From CAZZBK01 sp964652155 (GTDB lineage Bacteria > Planctomycetota > Planctomycetia > Pirellulales > PNKZ01): 7,160 bases of DNA. Below, piece by piece: positions 5,399-7,160 of this stretch. Both the position numbers and the translations under genes were made by a program. The stretch lies in contig CAZZBK010000210.1 of NCBI GenBank assembly GCA_964652155.1, positions 1 through 7,160 of the forward strand, given 5' to 3'. The notes under the pieces are model-generated. The model saw nothing but the letters and a program-made list of their open reading frames with translations. It searched no databases and had not been told where the DNA came from. The first letter of the stretch is position 1. Every line of letters begins with the position of its first letter.

Positions 5399-5809
5399 AT
5401 GCTTTCCTGCGATCGAGTCTTTTTCGAGCTGACGCGAGGTCCGTTCCCGTCGGGTGGCGCTCATGACGCCGCTGTCGAGGAACATCTGTCTCGCTGCGCC
5501 AGTTGTCGCGAGATGGCCGAGGCGCTGCGGCCGCCGTTGCAAGTCGTGCCCGAGTCGGTGCCCCCCGAGGAAGGCCGCAACCTGCCGAGCTACTGGGGAC
5601 CGGCCGAGTCGATCGAGCCGCGGGTGCTCTCGGCCGTGCTGGCCGAGTTCGATTACGGACGATCCGATCGCAAGCCCAAACGCCGTCGTCGTGTGGCACG
5701 CGCGCCTCGTCCACTCGTGCGGCATCCGCTCATCGAGTTTATCAAGTTCGGAGCGGCCGTCGTGCTCGGATTGATCATCGCGCTCGTTGTGTTCATGTTC
5801 CACTTTTGA
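5399..5809 (+). CDS. Tail-anchored zinc-finger protein (anti-sigma-factor-like, zf-HC2 type)
   Basis: Predicted single-pass membrane protein of 136 aa. The N-terminal cytoplasmic part carries a ZAS/zf-HC2-like metal site, Cys4 ... His29-x3-Cys33-x2-Cys36 (EEHLSRCASCREMAEAL), the module that in anti-sigma factors binds zinc and clamps an ECF sigma factor. A linker of about 50 residues leads to a strongly basic patch (91-108, RKPKRRRRVARAPRPLVR) and a final hydrophobic segment (about 112-135) ending VFMFHF. The basic patch before the helix predicts an N-in orientation with almost nothing outside. Classic anti-sigma factors carry a periplasmic sensor domain after the helix; here it is missing, and no sigma factor gene is in the window. 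The ATG at 5399 is chosen because the zinc site begins right after it; in-frame upstream codons add no conserved sequence. An alternative role is a zinc-finger scaffold unrelated to sigma factors. Confidence 0.7.
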   Translation: MLSCDRVFFELTRGPFPSGGAHDAAVEEHLSRCASCREMAEALRPPLQVVPESVPPEEGRNLPSYWGPAESIEPRVLSAVLAEFDYGRSDRKPKRRRRVARAPRPLVRHPLIEFIKFGAAVVLGLIIALVVFMFHF

Positions 5810-5820
5810 AAGCGCGGGTC

Positions 5821-6981
5821 ATGCAACACTCCGACGTAGCGCCTCTGCATGGGGTGCGAGTGCTCGATTTGACCCGGGTGTTGGCGGGCCCTTATGGGAC
5901 CATGCTGCTCGCCGACCTGGGGGCGGAAGTCGTCAAGGTCGAACGACCCGAGGGGGACGACGCCCGACAGTTCGGCCCGTTCATCTCGACCGGCGAGAGC
6001 GCGTACTTTGCCAGCATCAATCGGGGCAAGAAAAGTATCACGCTCGACCTCAAGAGCCCGAACGATCGCGCGACGTTTTGGCAATTGGCCGCTAAAGCCG
6101 ACGTGGTCGTCGAGAATTACCGTCCCGGCACGATGGAGCATTTCGGATTGGGTAGCGCCGCGCTGCGGGCTAAGTATCCGCGGTTGATCTACGCCTCGGC
6201 CACCGGTTTTGGCCGCACGGGCCCCGACGCCGCGCGGGCCGCGTATGACGTGATCGTCCAGGCCCGCAGCGGACTGATGAGCATCACCGGGCACAGTGCC
6301 GACGCGCCGGCTCGTGTCGGCAGTTCGATCAGCGATATCCTCGCCGGCATTTACCTTGCCCTGGGGGTGGTCGCTGCCTTGCGGCAGCGTGACCAGACGG
6401 GCGTTGGCTGCGATGTCGATTTGTCGATGCTCGATTGCACGGTCTCGACGCTCGAAAATGCCATCGCCCGCTTTGCGACCAGCGGCGAGGTACCGCGACC
6501 GCTGGGGACACGTCATCCGTCGATCGCGCCGTTCCAGTCGTTTCGCGCCGCCGATGGGCCACTCGTCATCGCGGCGGGCAACGATCATCTGTGGCAAAAA
6601 TTGTGCGCGGTGATCGAAGCCCCGCAGTTGATCGACGATCCGCGCTTGAACAGCAATCCGCAGCGCGCCAAGCATCTGGAGTATCTCGAAGAGCAACTCA
6701 CCGCACGCTTGTCGCAGCGCAGCGTGAAGGTGTGGCTGGCTCTGTTCGACGAGGCGGGCGTTCCGGCGGCCGCGATTCATGACATCGGCCAGGTCGTCGC
6801 CGACCCTCAGCTCACGGAGCGCGGTATGTGGCATCTGTTGCAGCAGGGCGATCACGCACCGCTCATCACGGCCGGGACGCCGTTCGTGTTCGATGGCGCG
6901 AAGCCGACGCTGGGCCACACCTGGCCCAAGCTCGGCGAGCACACGGCCGACGTGTTGCGGCAATGGCTCGGAGAGTCGTAA
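5821..6981 (+). CDS. Class III CoA-transferase (CaiB/BaiF family)
   Basis: Predicted cytoplasmic enzyme moving CoA between carboxylic acids (formyl-CoA transferase, carnitine CoA-transferase and related activities; racemases of the AMACR type share the fold). At 386 aa it has the usual length. Family signatures are present in order: GVRVLDLTRVLAGPYGTMLLA (11-31), LGAEVVKVERPEGDD (33-47), FASINRGKKSITLDL (63-77), VVVENYRPGTMEHFGL (95-110), YASATGFGRTGP (124-135) and YDVIVQARSGLMSITG (142-157). Asp172 in GSSISDILAG is the expected nucleophile that carries the acyl group, and GVGCDVDLSMLD follows. It starts 11 nt after the zinc-finger gene and its TAA directly abuts the ATG of the next gene, so these are likely one transcript. 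There is no clear Shine-Dalgarno site. The CoA donor and acceptor cannot be told from sequence. Confidence 0.93.
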   Translation: MQHSDVAPLHGVRVLDLTRVLAGPYGTMLLADLGAEVVKVERPEGDDARQFGPFISTGESAYFASINRGKKSITLDLKSPNDRATFWQLAAKADVVVENYRPGTMEHFGLGSAALRAKYPRLIYASATGFGRTGPDAARAAYDVIVQARSGLMSITGHSADAPARVGSSISDILAGIYLALGVVAALRQRDQTGVGCDVDLSMLDCTVSTLENAIARFATSGEVPRPLGTRHPSIAPFQSFRAADGPLVIAAGNDHLWQKLCAVIEAPQLIDDPRLNSNPQRAKHLEYLEEQLTARLSQRSVKVWLALFDEAGVPAAAIHDIGQVVADPQLTERGMWHLLQQGDHAPLITAGTPFVFDGAKPTLGHTWPKLGEHTADVLRQWLGES

Positions 6982-7160
6982 ATGCTGCGCAGAGCGACGC
7001 TCGACGACCTCGCTGGGATTGTCGCGGTGGAGCAGACCGCTTGGCCCGCGGCGCTGGCGATGGACGCGAGCGCCATTCGCGCCCGGCTCGAAACCTTTCC
7101 GGCCGGACAGCTTGTCGAGGAAGAGCAAGGGCAGATCGTGGCCTATGCCGCCGCACAACG
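6982..7160 (+). CDS. GNAT-like N-acetyltransferase, N-terminal part (3' end beyond window)
   Basis: Only 59 codons are visible. They read MLRRATLDDLAGIVAVEQTAWP, then an RLETFPAGQLVEEEQGQIVAY segment. The RxATxxDLxxIxxxExxxWP opening and the FPxGQLVxxxxGxIV strand pattern are typical of the first helix and strands 2-3 of GNAT acetyltransferases; the acetyl-CoA-binding motif A would lie beyond the window edge, so the family call is unconfirmed. The ATG follows the CoA-transferase TAA with no intervening base, which points to translational coupling and co-transcription. The acceptor substrate is unknown. Confidence 0.7.
   Translation, partial: MLRRATLDDLAGIVAVEQTAWPAALAMDASAIRARLETFPAGQLVEEEQGQIVAYAAAQ

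Noticed and set aside
5653..7158. Very long open frame (501 codons) on the minus strand
   Set aside because: It lies wholly antisense to the CoA-transferase and zinc-finger genes, whose family motifs are clear. Its translation is Arg/Gly/His-rich with no recognisable domain, as expected for antisense frames of GC-rich genes.

Overview
The window looks like a GC-rich (roughly 60% or a little more by eye) planctomycete chromosome fragment, probably from the Pirellulales. This rests on the gene content: two Gfo/Idh/MocA oxidoreductases, a xylose-isomerase-like TIM-barrel protein, a lipoprotein made of exact 24-residue leucine-rich repeats, and a small zinc-finger membrane protein. Frequent starts without a Shine-Dalgarno site and short GTAG-headed palindromic repeats fit as well. 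The taxonomic call is inference from content; no marker gene is present.

Left half (1-4543): every gene is on the minus strand. In transcription order these are a Gfo/Idh/MocA oxidoreductase (3563-4543), a hotdog-fold acyl-CoA thioesterase (2851-3327), an MFS transporter overlapping it by 4 nt (1523-2854), a TIM-barrel sugar isomerase/epimerase-like protein (532-1359) with its own predicted promoter, and a second Gfo/Idh/MocA oxidoreductase that runs off the left edge (1-355). Two oxidoreductases, a TIM-barrel protein and a transporter suggest uptake and oxidation or epimerisation of a sugar, polyol or sugar acid, but no substrate can be read from the sequence. Two different paired-palindrome repeats lie in the intergenic gaps: a compact REPIN-like element at 428-512 and a longer C/T-G/A-rich element at 3369-3517.

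Right half (4705-7160): every gene is on the plus strand, diverging from the left block across a 161-bp gap. The genes are the LRR lipoprotein, a tail-anchored zinc-finger protein, a class III (CaiB/BaiF) CoA-transferase and the N-terminus of a GNAT-like acetyltransferase. The last three are tightly packed (11-nt and 0-nt gaps) and could be one transcript starting at a predicted, possibly leaderless, promoter at 5364-5392.

I see no mobile-element gene, CRISPR array, tRNA or rRNA, and no convincing previously undescribed multi-gene system. The points most worth a second look are the two repeat elements, two enzymes that appear to have lost a conserved catalytic or metal-binding residue (first Gfo/Idh and the TIM-barrel protein), the sensor-less tail-anchored zinc-finger protein, and strong enrichment of the palindrome CGATCG.
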